The notes under the pieces: model-generated
Seen by the model: the letters and a program-made list of their open reading frames with translations, nothing else
What the model was told of the DNA's origin: nothing
Database searches by the model: none
Assembly (NCBI GenBank): GCA_964517355.1
Contig: CAZFCK010000132.1
Location: 1-13,252, forward strand
Reading direction: 5' to 3'
From: CAZFCK01 sp964517355
GTDB lineage: Bacteria; Desulfobacterota; Desulfovibrionia; Desulfovibrionales; Desulfovibrionaceae
Length of the DNA: 13,252 nt
Made by a program: the position numbers and the translations under genes
Shown here: positions 13,085 through 13,252 of the stretch, piece after piece
Layout: every line of letters begins with the position of its first letter
Position numbering within the stretch: the stretch's first letter is position 1

Positions 13085-13114
13085 GGCGCCTTTCGGAACA
13101 AGAAGCGAAGTGAA

Positions 13115-13165
13115 AAGGCTTTCCGGGAGAAGGCTATTGTTGGAAAAGCGCCCCCGGAAAGCCTT
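13115..13165 (+). terminator. Long inverted repeat after the molybdoenzyme operon
   Basis: AAGGCTTTCCGGG (13115-13127) is perfectly complementary to 13153-13165, with a 25-nt loop. It lies 30 nt past the last stop codon. There is no immediate T run (TTTT comes 12 nt later), so it may protect the 3' end or be a repeat rather than a classic terminator. Confidence 0.4.
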
Positions 13166-13205
13166 AGTGATACGACTTTTGGAGATTAAGAAACAATATA
13201 AAGTC

Positions 13206-13247
13206 GCGGGCTTTCGCGCCCGCACGACGACCAGGGGAGGCCCCTGG
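13206..13247. repeat. Tandem GC-rich palindromes, REP-like
   Basis: Two short perfect inverted repeats lie close together: GCGGGC/GCCCGC (13206-13211, 13218-13223) and CCAGGGG/CCCCTGG (13231-13237, 13241-13247, loop AGG). The arrangement resembles repetitive extragenic palindromes or the start of a structured RNA cut by the window edge. Only one copy is in the window, so repetition cannot be shown here. Confidence 0.35.
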
Positions 13248-13252
13248 ACGCC

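Noticed and set aside
1..13252. CRISPR array, tRNA, rRNA or insertion sequence
   Set aside because: No regularly spaced repeats with unique spacers, no cloverleaf and no transposase reading frame were seen on either strand.

Overview
The window looks like a chromosome segment from a Desulfovibrionaceae-type sulfate- or sulfite-reducing anaerobe (Desulfovibrio/Bilophila relatives). This rests on a four-subunit 2-oxoacid:ferredoxin oxidoreductase, a lipoprotein of a type I associate with Desulfovibrio, a molybdopterin oxidoreductase paired with a 4x[4Fe-4S] protein, and moderate to high GC with AT-rich gaps. Genus and species cannot be fixed from the sequence alone.

Layout. Positions 1-518 hold a small minus-strand outer-membrane lipoprotein whose stop codon lies inside a repeat/hairpin. 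queA (957-2051, plus) follows after a ~400 bp divergent gap. Positions 2342-5854 form one tight plus-strand operon: ferredoxin-like delta subunit, alpha subunit (VorB type), TPP-binding beta subunit, gamma subunit, then shikimate dehydrogenase aroE. Junctions are a 1-nt overlap or gaps of 2 to 12 nt. Positions 5855-6092 hold a nested stem-loop repeat related to the one at position 1, then a terminator shared with the convergent MltD-like lytic transglycosylase (6093-7676, minus). An AT-rich divergent promoter region separates that gene from an rlmB/SpoU-type rRNA methyltransferase (7956-8711, plus). Next come a run of stem-loops (8783-8991) and an isolated minus-strand methyltransferase of the pseudaminic acid biosynthesis-associated methylase type (8990-9610).

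The least explained part is 9611-10375, about 765 bp with no convincing full gene. It contains a possible promoter, an 18-bp palindrome, a 13-bp tandem repeat carrying a perfect Shine-Dalgarno in front of a 3-codon ORF, a small reading frame split by TAG-TAA, and a 9-codon ORF overlapping the next start codon. It leads into a 711-aa bis-MGD Mo/W oxidoreductase (10376-12511) and its 186-aa four-cluster electron-transfer subunit (12524-13084). Both lack Tat signals and appear cytoplasmic, with no membrane anchor in view. The window ends in inverted repeats (13115-13252).

How the genes fit together. The 2-oxoacid oxidoreductase exchanges electrons between ferredoxin and a 2-oxoacid/acyl-CoA pair, and its operon partner AroE makes shikimate for aromatic amino acids. 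queA and rlmB serve tRNA and rRNA modification. The lipoprotein and transglycosylase act at the envelope. The molybdoenzyme pair is an accessory redox module of unknown substrate with an unusual leader, and is the best candidate here for undescribed biology.
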